Assembly: GCF_900105785.1 (NCBI RefSeq)
Contig: NZ_LT629799.1
Span: forward strand, 1,116,001-1,180,000
Direction of reading: 5' to 3'
DNA: 64,000 bases
From: Microlunatus sagamiharensis
Lineage (GTDB): Bacteria; Actinomycetota; Actinomycetes; Propionibacteriales; Propionibacteriaceae
Positions 53,579 to 62,632 of the stretch are shown here, one piece after another. The notes beneath the pieces are model-generated. The model was not told where the DNA came from and ran no database searches. It saw only the letters and a list, made by a program, of their open reading frames with translations. The first letter of the stretch is position 1. Each line of letters starts with the position of its first letter. The position numbers were made by a program, and so were the translations under genes.

Positions 53579-54514
53579 GTGACGGTCGTGCTCGTCGGTC
53601 CCACCGCCTCCGGCAAGTCCGGGCTGGCGGTGGCGCTGGCCCGCGCGTACGCGGCCGCGGGCCGGCCCGCCGAGGTCGTCAACGCCGACTCGATGCTGGT
53701 GTACCGGGGCATGGACGTCGGCACCGCCAAGCCCTCGGCGCTCGAGCGGGCCGGGGTCGTGCACCACCTGGTCGACGTGCTGGACGTGACCGAGACGGCG
53801 ACGGTGGCGCAGTTCCAGGCCCTGGCCCGGGCCGCGGTGGCCGACTGCCTGGCCCGGGGTGTCGTGCCCGTCCTCGTCGGCGGCTCCGCGCTCTACGTCC
53901 GTGCGGTCGTGGACGCCTTCGAGTTCCCCGGCACCGACCCGGTCGTGCGGGGGCGCCTGGAGCGCGAGCTCGAGGAGCTGGGCCCCGAGGCCCTGCACGC
54001 CCGGCTCGCCGAGCGCGACCCCGCGGCGGCGAGCCGGATCGAGCGCGCCAACGGGCGCCGGGTCGTCCGGGCCCTCGAGGTCGTCGAGCTGACCGGCCGC
54101 CCGTACGCCGCCGAGCTCCCCGAGCGCCGCTACGCGCTGCCCGACGTCGTGCAGATCGGCCTGGACGTGCCCCGGCCCGTGCTCGACGAGCGCATCCGCG
54201 CCCGCGTCGACGCCATGTGGGCGGCCGGCCTGGTGGACGAGGTCCGCCGGCTCGCCGACCACGGGCTCCGCGACGGCGTCACCGCCTCCCGTGCGCTCGG
54301 CTACCGCCAGGTCCTGGCCTTCCTCGACGGCGAGACCGACGAGGCGTCGGCGCGGGAGGCGACCGTGGTCGGCACCCGGCGCTTCGCGCGGCGCCAGGAC
54401 TCGTGGTTCCGCAAGGACGAGCGCATCACCTGGCTGGCCCACGACCGCCCCGACCTCGTCGAGGCGGCGCTGGTGCTGGCCGGACCCGAGGGGAGGGGCC
54501 GGCCCGCCGCATGA
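53579..54514 (+). CDS. miaA: tRNA dimethylallyltransferase
   Basis: Adds the dimethylallyl group to A37 of tRNA before MiaB acts; 311 residues. P-loop LVGPTASGKSGLAVALA, NADSMLVYRGMDVGTAKPS, VVHHLVDVLD and the C-terminal ALGYRQVLAFLDGE and FARRQDSWFRKDERITWL are all family motifs. GTG start. dapF follows at 43 bases. Confidence 0.96.
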   Translation: MTVVLVGPTASGKSGLAVALARAYAAAGRPAEVVNADSMLVYRGMDVGTAKPSALERAGVVHHLVDVLDVTETATVAQFQALARAAVADCLARGVVPVLVGGSALYVRAVVDAFEFPGTDPVVRGRLERELEELGPEALHARLAERDPAAASRIERANGRRVVRALEVVELTGRPYAAELPERRYALPDVVQIGLDVPRPVLDERIRARVDAMWAAGLVDEVRRLADHGLRDGVTASRALGYRQVLAFLDGETDEASAREATVVGTRRFARRQDSWFRKDERITWLAHDRPDLVEAALVLAGPEGRGRPAA

Positions 54515-54557
54515 GCGCGGACCTGTTCGCCGTTGCCCGCGGTGGGATCATCGGGCG

Positions 54558-55394
54558 GTGCGGCGATGGCGGTTCAGCAAGGGTCACGGGACGCAGAACG
54601 ACTTCGTCGTCCTGCTCGACCGGGAGAACGTCCTCGACCCCTCCGACGAGGACGTGCGCTGGCTCTGCGACCGGCGGGCCGGGATCGGCGGAGACGGGCT
54701 GCTGCGGGCGGTGATGGCGCGCCACGTCCCGGAGTGGGACGGCGACCCCGGCCTGTGGTTCATGGACTACCGCAACGCCGACGGCTCGGTCGCGCAGATG
54801 TGCGGGAACGGCGTGCGCGTCTTCGTCCGCTACCTGCTCGACCAGGGTCTGGCGACCGGCCCGACCGTCGACGTCGCCACGCGGGCCGGGCTCAAGCCGG
54901 CGACCGCGCTGCCCGACGGGCGGGTCCGGGTGGGCATGGGCCGGGTCGCCGTGGCGCCGGGGACGGTCCGTGTCACCACGGCCGGCGGGTCCGCGTACGA
55001 CGCCACGTCGGTCGACGTGGGCAACCCGCACGCGGTCAGCGTCGTGACGGGTGTCGGTTCGCTGGACCTGACCCGCGAGCCGCGCTGGGAACCGGCCGAG
55101 GCCTTCGGCGAGGGCGTGAACCTGGAGTTCGTCGAGCCGCTGGGCGAGCGCCACGTCGCGATGCGCGTGCACGAGCGCGGCGTGGGGGAGACCCGCTCCT
55201 GCGGGACGGGGACGGTGGCCGCGGCCGCCGCAGCGCGGGCGCTCGGCGTCGGCGGCGCGAGCGGCGGGGACGGCGTGTGGACCGTGGACGTGCCCGGCGG
55301 GCGCGTGGAGGTCGAGCTCGTGGGCGACGAGGCCCACCTGACCGGACCGGCGGTGCTCGTCGCCCACGGCGAGGTCACGCTGCCGCCCCGCTAG
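54558..55394 (+). CDS. dapF: Diaminopimelate epimerase
   Basis: Interconverts LL- and meso-diaminopimelate for lysine and peptidoglycan; 278 residues. Two catalytic cysteines are visible, in AQMCGNGVRVFVRYL and in TRSCGTGTVAAAAA. FSKGHGTQNDFVVLLD opens the protein. GTG at 54558 is preferred because the family starts RRWRFSKGHGT; the frame before it overlaps miaA and is not coding. Confidence 0.95.
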   Translation: MRRWRFSKGHGTQNDFVVLLDRENVLDPSDEDVRWLCDRRAGIGGDGLLRAVMARHVPEWDGDPGLWFMDYRNADGSVAQMCGNGVRVFVRYLLDQGLATGPTVDVATRAGLKPATALPDGRVRVGMGRVAVAPGTVRVTTAGGSAYDATSVDVGNPHAVSVVTGVGSLDLTREPRWEPAEAFGEGVNLEFVEPLGERHVAMRVHERGVGETRSCGTGTVAAAAAARALGVGGASGGDGVWTVDVPGGRVEVELVGDEAHLTGPAVLVAHGEVTLPPR

Positions 55395-55513
55395 GAGCCG
55401 AGGAGCGCTCCCCGAGCTCGTCGGACACGGCCGCCGGATCGTGTCGAGGAACCGTCACGAGGCCGGCGTCCTCCGAGCCAGGACGGTCGTCCGGACCCGG
55501 AGGAGAGGGCGGC

Positions 55514-55690
55514 TCAGCGCCCCGCGTACGGGTGGAGCCCCGGGTGGCGCGGGTCGAAGGCGAGCGCGCGGCGGACGCGGTCCCACACGGGCGGGAGCTC
55601 GTCGCGGTAGACGACGGCGACCGAGGTCAGCGGGATGCCGAGGCAGACGGCGCCCAGGACGCTCAGGAGGACGGTGGCGAGGGTGGTCAT
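55514..55690 (-). CDS. Small single-pass membrane protein, function unknown
   Basis: 58 residues: one hydrophobic segment (TLATVLLSVLGAVCLGIPLTSVAVVY) and a charged tail (RDELPPVWDRVRRALAFDP). ATG at 55690 has GGAAG about ten bases before it. The gene lies alone in the gap between dapF and hflX, with a perfect CTGACA-N4-TGTCAG palindrome 32 bases upstream of its start. No family recognised. The coding call rests on the ribosome site, hydrophobic pattern and operator-like repeat. Confidence 0.55.
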   Translation of the reverse strand: MTTLATVLLSVLGAVCLGIPLTSVAVVYRDELPPVWDRVRRALAFDPRHPGLHPYAGR

Positions 55691-55721
55691 CGGTGGTCGC
55701 TTCCGCTGGAGGTTCAGGATG

Positions 55722-55737
55722 CTGACAACGATGTCAG
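55722..55737. promoter_or_regulatory. 16-bp palindrome CTGACA-N4-TGTCAG
   Basis: Perfect 6-base arms with a 4-base centre, typical of a dimeric regulator site. It lies between the small membrane gene and hflX, so it could control either. The regulator is unknown. Confidence 0.55.
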
Positions 55738-55921
55738 GACCAAGCGTAGCAACCGCACCGCCACCGGTCACGCGATGCTGCTGGGATGGGTGCGTGGCCC
55801 GCGAGGGGACCAGCCGCGGCGGAGGTTCGTGCCGGAGCTCCGGTCCCGCGCCGACGAGGCTGTGGACAACCCGCCAAACCAGGTGCTCGCGCTTGAGCAC
55901 CGTGAGACCCTGGGCAGCACG

Positions 55922-57439
55922 ATGAGTCTTCCTCGACCCGACGCCGGTGCGCTCCACGAGACGCAGGAACCCCACGACGACGAGCTGCTCGTCGAGACCC
56001 TCCGACGGCCGCGGCCCGCCGGACCCGCGCCCGAGGACGTCGACGGCGACCAGCTGGACCGGGCCGACCGCCAGTCGCTGCGCCGCGTGGGCAGCATGTC
56101 CACCGAGCTCTCCGACATCAGCGAGGTCGAGTACCGCCAGCTCCTGCTCGAGCGGGTGGTGCTGGTGAGCGTGTGGACGACCGGCAGCCAGGTCGACGCC
56201 GACAACTCCCTCGCCGAGCTCAAGCTGCTGGCCGAGACCGCCGGCTCGCAGGTGCTCGACGGCCTGGTGCAGCGCCGGCCCGTGCCGGACCCCGCCACCT
56301 ACATCGGCTCCGGCAAGGTCGCCGAGCTCCGCGACGTCGTCGTCTCCAGCGGCGCCGACACCGTCATCTGCGACGGCGAGCTCAGCCCGGCCCAGCTGCG
56401 CAACCTGGAGGACCGGGTCAAGGTCAAGGTCATCGACCGGACCGCCCTGATCCTCGACATCTTCGCCCAGCACGCCAAGAGCGCGGAGGGCAAGGCCCAG
56501 GTCGAGCTGGCCCAGCTGAACTACCTCAAGCAGCGCCTGCGCGGCTGGGGCGGCAACCTCTCGCGCCAGGCCGGTGGCCGGGCGGCCGGCGGCGCGGGCA
56601 TCGGTGGTCGCGGACCCGGTGAGACCAAGCTCGAGACCGACCGCCGCCGCATCAACAGCCGGATCGCGCGGCTCCGCGGAGCGCTGCGCGAGATGGACGG
56701 CACCCGCGAGACCAAGCGGGCCGAGCGCAAGCGCAACCAGATCCCGTCCGTGGCGATCGTCGGCTACACCAACGCCGGCAAGTCCAGCCTGCTCAACCGG
56801 CTCACCGGGGCGGGCGTGCTGGTCGAGGACGCGCTGTTCGCGACCCTCGACCCGACGGTGCGCCGCTCCGCCACCGCCGACGGCCGCGTCTTCACGCTCA
56901 CCGACACCGTCGGGTTCGTCCGGCACCTGCCCCACGACCTCGTCGAGGCATTCGCGTCCACGCTCGAGGAGTCGGCCCAGGCCGACCTCCTGCTGCACGT
57001 GGTCGACGGCTCCGACCCCGACCCGGAGGGCCAGATCCGCGCGGTCCACGACGTCCTCGCCGAGATCGGGGCCGGCAAGGTCTCCGAGCTGATCGTGATC
57101 AACAAGGCCGACACCGCCGGCCCCGACGCGATCGCGGCCCTGCGTGCGCGCTACCGCGACGCGGTCGTCGTCTCGGCCCGCACGGGTGCCGGCATCGCCG
57201 ACCTGCAGCGCACCGTGGAGGCGCGGCTGCCGCGGCCCGAGGTCGAGGTCCGGGCGATGGTGCCGTACGGGCGTGGCGACCTGCTCAACCGGATCCACCA
57301 GGAGGGTGAGCTCCTCACCACCGAGCACACGGGCGACGGCACGCTGGTCGTGGCGCGGGTGCACGGTGACCTGGCCGGCGAGCTGGCCGAGTACGAGCGG
57401 GGACGTCCCGCGCTGGACGCGACCGTCCGCGGTGGCTGA
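55922..57439 (+). CDS. hflX: GTPase HflX
   Basis: Ribosome-associated GTPase that splits stalled ribosomes under stress; 505 residues. N-terminal domain with LKLLAETAGSQVLDGLVQRR and YIGSGKVAELRD, a Gly-rich RQAGGRAAGGAGIGGRGPGE turn, then the G domain: G1 VGYTNAGKSSLLNRL, G3 DTVGFVRHLPH and G4 NKAD. About 60 extra residues precede the core. ATG at 55922 is the first plausible start; an internal ATG (STELSDISEVEYRQL) is possible. Overlaps dinG by 8 bases. Confidence 0.93.
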   Translation: MSLPRPDAGALHETQEPHDDELLVETLRRPRPAGPAPEDVDGDQLDRADRQSLRRVGSMSTELSDISEVEYRQLLLERVVLVSVWTTGSQVDADNSLAELKLLAETAGSQVLDGLVQRRPVPDPATYIGSGKVAELRDVVVSSGADTVICDGELSPAQLRNLEDRVKVKVIDRTALILDIFAQHAKSAEGKAQVELAQLNYLKQRLRGWGGNLSRQAGGRAAGGAGIGGRGPGETKLETDRRRINSRIARLRGALREMDGTRETKRAERKRNQIPSVAIVGYTNAGKSSLLNRLTGAGVLVEDALFATLDPTVRRSATADGRVFTLTDTVGFVRHLPHDLVEAFASTLEESAQADLLLHVVDGSDPDPEGQIRAVHDVLAEIGAGKVSELIVINKADTAGPDAIAALRARYRDAVVVSARTGAGIADLQRTVEARLPRPEVEVRAMVPYGRGDLLNRIHQEGELLTTEHTGDGTLVVARVHGDLAGELAEYERGRPALDATVRGG

Positions 57440-59516
57440 GCAGACCCTCGCCCCGCCGCGGGGAGCGAAGGACGGCTCGGCGCCCGGCCACCGGCGGGTC
57501 CTCGACGACGCGGTCGCCGGTATCGGCGGGGCCGACCGTCCGGGGCAGCACGCGATGGCCGACGCCGTCGCCCTCGCGCTCGAGGACCGGCGCCACCTGC
57601 TCGTGCAGGCGGGCACGGGGACCGGCAAGTCGCTCGGCTACCTCGCACCGTCGCTGGTCTGGCTGACCGAGCACCCCGGGGAACGCGTGGTCGTCGCGAC
57701 GGCGACGCTGGCCCTGCAGGCGCAGCTGGCCAAGTCCGACATCCCCGCTGCGCTCGACGCGGTCCAGCGGGTGACCGGGCGGCGTCCCGACTTCTCGGTC
57801 CTCAAGGGCCGCAGCAACTACGCCTGCCTGCTGCGCGTGCGGGACGGGGGCGTCACCGAGCAGGGGACACTCATCTCGGCCGACGACCTGGCGGCCACCG
57901 CCCGGTCCAGCGCGTCGCCGGAGTCCGCGCTCGGCACCGAGGTGCTCGCGCTGCGGGAGTGGGCCGAGGACCAGGCGGCGACGGGCGGGGTCGCCGACCG
58001 CGACGACGCCCCCGCGCACAGCGACCGGGCCTGGCACCAGGTCTCGGTGCCGGTGCGCGAGTGCCTCGGTGCCCAGCGCTGCCCGTACGGGGACTCCTGC
58101 CTGGTGGAGAAGTCGCGCGACCAGGCCCGTTCCGCCGGGCTCGTGGTGACCAATCACGCCCTGCTGGCCATCGACGCCATGCACGGCGGTACGGCACTCC
58201 CCGAGCACCGCGCCGTCGTCGTCGACGAGGCGCACGAGCTCGTCGCCCGGGTGACGGGGGCCGCGTCGGCGGAGCTGAGCCCGCAGCAGGTCGAGCGGGT
58301 CGGCAAGCGCGCCGTGACCTTCCTGTCCGACGACGTCGCGCTCGACCTGCTCGAGTCCGCCGACGAGCTGCGGACCGCGCTGGACGAGATGCCGCTGGAG
58401 CGGGTGGAGGACCCGGCGTCGCCCTTCGTGGTCGCGGCGCAGCGGGTCCGCTCCGCCGCCCGGGCCGCCGTGTCCGCGCTGACCGGCAGCGCCGGTGGGG
58501 AGAAGCCGAGCCCGGAGCAGCGGCAGGCCGCCGCTGCGGTCGGCGAGGTGCTCGACGTGGCCGAGCGGATGGCCGGGCTGTCGCCGTACGACGTCGTCTG
58601 GGTCACCGAGCGGGAGCGGTCGGGCCGCGAGGCGCACGTCGCGCCGCTGTCGGTCGCCGGCCTAATGCGCTCGTCCGTGTTCGGCGAGCGCACGATCGTC
58701 CTCACCTCCGCGACGCTCAAGCTCGGCGACGACTTCGGCCCCTCGGCCGCCGCGCTCGGGCTGCGGGCGCGCGACCGGGACGACTCGGGCGAGGCGTACG
58801 TCCCGAGCGGCGTCGAGGGCGCCTCGGCCGACGATCCGCCGGTCCCGTGGCGGGCGCTCGACGTCGGGTCGCCGTTCGACTACCGGCGCCAGGGCATCCG
58901 CTACGTGGCCCGGGCGCTGCCGACCCCCGGTCGCGACGGCATGAGCAAGGAGGTGCTCGACGAGATCGCCGAGCTCGTCTGGGCGGCGGGCGGGCGCACC
59001 CTCGGGCTCTTCTCCAGCCGGCGCGCGGCCGAGGCGGCCGCCGTGCACGTGCGCAAGCAGCTGCCCAAGCTGACGATCCTCTGCCAGGGCGACGCCCAGC
59101 TGTCCGAGCTGACGCGGCGCTTCACCAGCGAGCCGACGACCAGCCTCTTCGGCACCCTGTCGCTGTGGCAGGGCGTCGACGTCCCCGGGGCGACGTGCCA
59201 GCTGGTGATCATCGACCGGATCCCGTTCCCGCGACCCGACGAGCCGCTCACGCTGGCACGGCAGAAGGCCGTCGCCGACGCCGGCGGCAACGGGTTCATG
59301 AGCGTGGCCGCCACCCACGCGGCGCTCCTGCTGGCGCAGGGCTCCGGGCGGCTCGTGCGCCGCAGCAGCGACCGGGGTGTCGTGGCCGTGCTCGACCCGC
59401 GCCTGGTGACGGCGCGCTACGGGTCCTTCCTGCGCGCCTCGATGCCGGACATGTGGGAGACGTCCGACCGCGAGACGGTGATCGGCGCACTGCGCCGGCT
59501 GGCCGAGGAGGCGTAG
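57432..59516 (+). CDS. dinG: ATP-dependent DNA helicase, DinG/YoaA type
   Basis: XPD-like superfamily 2 helicase of 694 residues. Walker A VQAGTGTGKSLGYLAP, DEAH box VVVDEAHELVAR, and C-terminal motifs FGTLSLWQGVDVPG and GSGRLVRRSSDRGVVAVLD. Four cysteines in the insert (NYACLLR and VRECLGAQRCPYGDSC) fit the 4Fe-4S cluster of the family. GTG start lies inside the last codons of hflX. No clear LexA box is next to it, so any SOS control would come through the operon. Confidence 0.93.
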   Translation: MAEQTLAPPRGAKDGSAPGHRRVLDDAVAGIGGADRPGQHAMADAVALALEDRRHLLVQAGTGTGKSLGYLAPSLVWLTEHPGERVVVATATLALQAQLAKSDIPAALDAVQRVTGRRPDFSVLKGRSNYACLLRVRDGGVTEQGTLISADDLAATARSSASPESALGTEVLALREWAEDQAATGGVADRDDAPAHSDRAWHQVSVPVRECLGAQRCPYGDSCLVEKSRDQARSAGLVVTNHALLAIDAMHGGTALPEHRAVVVDEAHELVARVTGAASAELSPQQVERVGKRAVTFLSDDVALDLLESADELRTALDEMPLERVEDPASPFVVAAQRVRSAARAAVSALTGSAGGEKPSPEQRQAAAAVGEVLDVAERMAGLSPYDVVWVTERERSGREAHVAPLSVAGLMRSSVFGERTIVLTSATLKLGDDFGPSAAALGLRARDRDDSGEAYVPSGVEGASADDPPVPWRALDVGSPFDYRRQGIRYVARALPTPGRDGMSKEVLDEIAELVWAAGGRTLGLFSSRRAAEAAAVHVRKQLPKLTILCQGDAQLSELTRRFTSEPTTSLFGTLSLWQGVDVPGATCQLVIIDRIPFPRPDEPLTLARQKAVADAGGNGFMSVAATHAALLLAQGSGRLVRRSSDRGVVAVLDPRLVTARYGSFLRASMPDMWETSDRETVIGALRRLAEEA

Positions 59517-59634
59517 GGCCCGTCGGGCCGTCCGATCCCGGGTGGGAGGGTGGCACCCTGCCGATGAGGGCTCACGGGCGCGGCCTCCGGTGCCGCCTCA
59601 GCTCGTCCTCGCCCGAGACGCAGGAGGATGCCCG

Positions 59635-59994
59635 ATGGACGACCAGACGCTGGAGCTGCTGCACGCCAACCTGGCGGAGGTGTTCGGGGAGCGCGACGCC
59701 GACGCCCGGCGGGAGGCGGCCCGCCGCACCTACACCGCCGACGTCACCTTCACCGACGCCGAGGGGACCGTGCACGGCTGGGAGGCCGTCGCCACCAAGG
59801 CGGGTGCCCTGCAGGACGGACTGCCACCCGGAGCCGCGTTCGCCGAGGAGGGGCCGGTCTACGCCGGAGCGGGACGCGCGGCGCTCGCCTGGCGCCTCGG
59901 TCCGGCGGACGGTGAGCCGCTCGTGCGTGGGATCGACATCGTCACGATCGTGGACGGACGCATCAGCGAGCTGCTCACCCTGCTCGTCGGCTGA
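59635..59994 (+). CDS. SnoaL/NTF2-like protein
   Basis: 119 residues with the small alpha+beta cone fold of SnoaL-like proteins: helices at the N-terminus (ELLHANLAEVFGERDADARR), then YTADVTFTDAEGTVHGWEAV and a last strand pair VRGIDIVTIVDGRISELLTLL. Such proteins can be isomerases, hydrolases or ligand carriers; nothing here decides. ATG at 59635 with AGGAGG upstream sets the start. Confidence 0.82.
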   Translation: MDDQTLELLHANLAEVFGERDADARREAARRTYTADVTFTDAEGTVHGWEAVATKAGALQDGLPPGAAFAEEGPVYAGAGRAALAWRLGPADGEPLVRGIDIVTIVDGRISELLTLLVG

Positions 59995-60030
59995 TCCCGT
60001 CCGCCACGCTCCGCGTCGGAAGGGACCCGC

Positions 60031-60864
60031 TCAGAGCCGGCGCAGGACGGCGACGACCTTGCCCAGGATCGTGGCGTGGTTGCCGTCGATCGGGTCGTAG
60101 GCCGGGTTGTGCGGCATCAGCCACACCTGGCCCGGCTGGCGCTTGAAGGTCTTCACGGTGGCCTCGTTGTCGAGCAGGGCGGCGACGATGTCGCCGTTGT
60201 CGGCGTTCGGCTGCTGCCGGACGACCACCCAGTCGCCGTCGCAGATCGCGGCGTCGATCATCGAGTCGCCGCGGACCTCGAGGGTGAACATGGTGCCCTC
60301 GCCCACGAGCTGGCGCGGCAGGGCGAACACGTCCTCGACGCGCTCCTCGGCGAGGATCGGCCCGCCGGCCGCGATGCGGCCGAGCACCGGGACGTGGACG
60401 GGCTCGGGGAAGGCGTTCACGCCCGAGTCGTCGACCTCGACCAGGCGGGGCCTCACCAGCTCGACGGGGGCGACGCGCACCGGCTCGGGGGCACGACGGT
60501 CCTCGCCGGGGAGGAGCACCTCGAGCGCGCGCGGCCGGTTCGGGTCGCGACGCAGGAAGCCCTTCTGCTCCAGCGCCTTCAGCTGGTGGGACACGCTCGA
60601 GGAGCTGGCCAGGCCGACCGCCTCGCCCATCTCGCGGATGCTCGGCGGGTAGCCGCGCGACTCGACCGTGTCGCGGATGACCTCGAGGATGCGGCGCTGG
60701 CGCGGGGTGAGGCCCGAGCTGTCCGCGGGACCGTCGGGCAGCGAGCTCACCGACGCCGACTCGCCCAGCTGCGCCGCGACCTCGGCCTTGGTCGGACGCC
60801 CCCGCCGACGGGCGGGTCGGCCGGTGTCGCTCGTGGGGCTGTCCGGCGTGTCGTCGTGTGCCAT
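60031..60864 (-). CDS. lexA: LexA repressor
   Basis: SOS repressor of 277 residues, with an N-terminal Arg/Ser-rich tail of about 50 residues that is longer than in E. coli. Winged helix-turn-helix [20 protein letters not shown] to [16 protein letters not shown]; Ala-Gly cleavage site in [12 protein letters not shown]; catalytic Ser in [11 protein letters not shown] and Lys in [13 protein letters not shown] at 60864 is preferred because TACAGT lies seven bases upstream with a -35 at proper spacing (leaderless); a longer frame to 60900 would run into the promoter. Confidence 0.96.
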   Translation of the reverse strand: MAHDDTPDSPTSDTGRPARRRGRPTKAEVAAQLGESASVSSLPDGPADSSGLTPRQRRILEVIRDTVESRGYPPSIREMGEAVGLASSSSVSHQLKALEQKGFLRRDPNRPRALEVLLPGEDRRAPEPVRVAPVELVRPRLVEVDDSGVNAFPEPVHVPVLGRIAAGGPILAEERVEDVFALPRQLVGEGTMFTLEVRGDSMIDAAICDGDWVVVRQQPNADNGDIVAALLDNEATVKTFKRQPGQVWLMPHNPAYDPIDGNHATILGKVVAVLRRL

Positions 60865-60871
60865 GGACGGC

Positions 60872-60900
60872 ACTGTAGGAAAGACGCCGAGCACATTCAA
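60872..60900 (-). promoter_or_regulatory. Promoter of lexA
   Basis: On the minus strand TTGAAT (60895-60900) and TACAGT (60872-60877) are 17 bases apart. The -35 lies within the LexA box, so bound LexA would block RNA polymerase. The -10 ends seven bases from the ATG. Confidence 0.7.
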
Positions 60901-60912
60901 ACACCTGTTCGA
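60897..60912 (-). promoter_or_regulatory. LexA box of lexA (autoregulation)
   Basis: Plus strand TCAAACACCTGTTCGA, one base from TCGAAC-N4-GTTCGA. It overlaps the lexA -35. Confidence 0.8.
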
Positions 60913-61080
60913 GCGTGTCGCCCGCGTGTCGTGGCGGAGAGCGCTCGCCCTGGGGCCACCCGTGCCGTGTGGTGGTGCGCGAGCCCGTACGCCGCCCGTC
61001 GACGGTGCGCCTGCGAGAGGTGCGCACCTCCAGCCGCGTTTTTGTCAGACCCCCCTGGTGGACTCCGGAGCATGAAGTTC

Positions 61081-61163
61081 TCGAACACCGCTTCGAATGT
61101 GCTTGCGCCGCGACCCGGGGTGCGATACACATCGAACACGCGTTCGATCGAACGGACGTTCGA
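61081..61163 (+). promoter_or_regulatory. Three LexA boxes before the small SOS membrane gene
   Basis: TCGAACACCGCTTCGA at 61081-61096 (one mismatch), TCGAACACGCGTTCGA at 61132-61147 and TCGAACGGACGTTCGA at 61148-61163 (both perfect and directly abutting). They precede the ATG at 61195 by 31 to 114 bases. Such a set suggests very tight repression and cooperative binding. Confidence 0.88.
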
Positions 61164-61194
61164 CCGTACGCCCTACACGTTGAGGAGCACCGTC

Positions 61195-61614
61195 ATGAGT
61201 GTCGCACTCGCCGAGCCCGTCGCCCCCGCTGTCGTCGAGCGGCCCCGCGCCCTCCGGCTGGTTCCCGCGGGGCCCGGGGTCGAGCCCGCGGCCGCCCCGA
61301 CCCGCACCCGGCCCCGCCGGTCGGGCCCGGGTGTCGGACCGGCCGCTCGGCCGCGCCGGCTGCGCTTCACCGCGCCGCCCGCCGCGCGGACCCAGGCGTG
61401 CCGGGTGGCCGCACCCGTCGCGGTCCCGGCTGCCGCTCCCGCGTCTGCGCCGAGCTGGCGGCTCACCGAGCGCGGCGTGGCCGTCGTGCTCGCCGTCGCC
61501 GCCGCTCTCGTGGTCGCCAGCGTCGTGGTCGTGGGGCTCACCGCGCTCCGCGTCACGAGCGACGGCTACCGCGCCTCGCACGCGTCCGACGCCGTCGTCG
61601 TCGCGCAGGGCTGA
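61195..61614 (+). CDS. Small SOS-controlled membrane protein, DivS/ChiZ-like without LysM
   Basis: 139 residues. A Pro/Ala/Arg-rich cytoplasmic part of about 90 residues leads to one transmembrane helix (GVAVVLAVAAALVVASVVVVGL) after the RLTERG motif, then about 25 outside residues ending VVVAQG. The place, facing lexA and behind LexA boxes, is that of the cell division inhibitors DivS (Corynebacterium) and ChiZ/Rv2719c (Mycobacterium). Those carry a LysM domain where this protein ends. ATG at 61195 with AGGAG upstream. The role in blocking division during SOS is inferred from position. Confidence 0.75.
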   Translation: MSVALAEPVAPAVVERPRALRLVPAGPGVEPAAAPTRTRPRRSGPGVGPAARPRRLRFTAPPAARTQACRVAAPVAVPAAAPASAPSWRLTERGVAVVLAVAAALVVASVVVVGLTALRVTSDGYRASHASDAVVVAQG

Positions 61615-61707
61615 GCCTGAGCGGACGCCTGTCGGTCGACGCTGTGCGTCGGGCGGATGCTCGTCGTCGGTCCTGAGCTCCTGGTCGCGAGCTGGAGGAC
61701 CCGTTGG

Positions 61708-62547
61708 TCACGACCACCCGACGGGTCGCTCGTCCACCGTGCGGACGACGACCGTCTCGATGATCTTGTCGGCGAACGTCTGCCGCTCCTCGTCCCACAG
61801 CGGCCAGAGGTAGCCGATCCACGCGAAGCCGTCGAGCACGTGGAGCAGGTCGCGCAGGAACGCGTTGAGGGTACCGACGGGGCGGCCGTCGACCTGGCTC
61901 AGGAGGCGGGTGCCGGTCAGCCGGCGACCGAGCGACTGGCCCGTCCGGCCGCCGCAGATCCAGCGGTTCCAGAGGTTCCACCCGATCGCGACCAGGTTCA
62001 GCGCGAGGCCGCCGACCAGCAGGCCCCAGCGGGGCTCGGCGTCCACGTCGCCCCGCAGCAGGCCGGCGTACAGCGGGAGGTAGGCGAGCAGCTGCAGGAC
62101 CAGCGCGACGTACGCGGGCGCGTGGTCGACGAGGTCGCCGAGGACCCGGCTGCCCCAGCGCGCGTACTGGTCACGGCGCCATCGCGGTCGGGGCCGAGCG
62201 TGCGCCGGCCAGCCGGGGAGGGGTGCCGGCCAGCCCGGGACCGGACCGGGCGGCGCCGACCATCCGACGTCCGGCGGTCCCGTCCATCCCGGCGGCAGGG
62301 GAGCGGGCGGCGTCCAGGGCGCCGGGCCGGGCGTCCACGGAGCCCACGAGGGGGAGGCACCGGGAGCGGGCGGACGAGCCGAGGGCGCGGGTGCTCCGGG
62401 CACGCCGAACCGGGTCACCCGGCCGTAGACGGGGCCGGAGGGCTGGCTCGGACCGCCTCCCGCGGCGGACGCCGGGTCGGGCGCGGGGGCAGGTGGCACG
62501 TCCGGCCCCGACGGCTCCTGCTGGTCGCGACCGGTCTGCTCGCCCAC
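61708..62547 (-). CDS. RDD family membrane protein with Pro-rich N-terminus
   Basis: 279 residues. The first 135 are Pro/Ala/Gly/Trp-rich and disordered. An RDD domain follows with helices around VDHAPAYVALVLQLLAYLPLY, WGLLVGGLALNLVAIGWNLWNRW and FLRDLLHVLDGFAWIGYLWPLW; RTGQSLGRRLTGTRLL is characteristic. The usual first Arg-Asp pattern is WGSRVLGDLVDH. Function unknown; some RDD proteins are ion exchangers. GTG at 62547 is chosen for the AGGAGG four bases before it. Confidence 0.83.
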   Translation of the reverse strand: MGEQTGRDQQEPSGPDVPPAPAPDPASAAGGGPSQPSGPVYGRVTRFGVPGAPAPSARPPAPGASPSWAPWTPGPAPWTPPAPLPPGWTGPPDVGWSAPPGPVPGWPAPLPGWPAHARPRPRWRRDQYARWGSRVLGDLVDHAPAYVALVLQLLAYLPLYAGLLRGDVDAEPRWGLLVGGLALNLVAIGWNLWNRWICGGRTGQSLGRRLTGTRLLSQVDGRPVGTLNAFLRDLLHVLDGFAWIGYLWPLWDEERQTFADKIIETVVVRTVDERPVGWS

Positions 62548-62632
62548 GTGCCCTCCTGCTCGAGCGCCCCGGCCTCGAGGCGCAGCCCAGGTTAAGGCGC
62601 GTCCGGTCCGCGCGGACCGCACGCGAGGCAGA

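Noticed and set aside
61042-61070. TTGTCAGAC upstream of the SOS membrane gene as a PafBC-type promoter
   Set aside because: The first half partly fits, but there is no TANNNT hexamer eight bases later.
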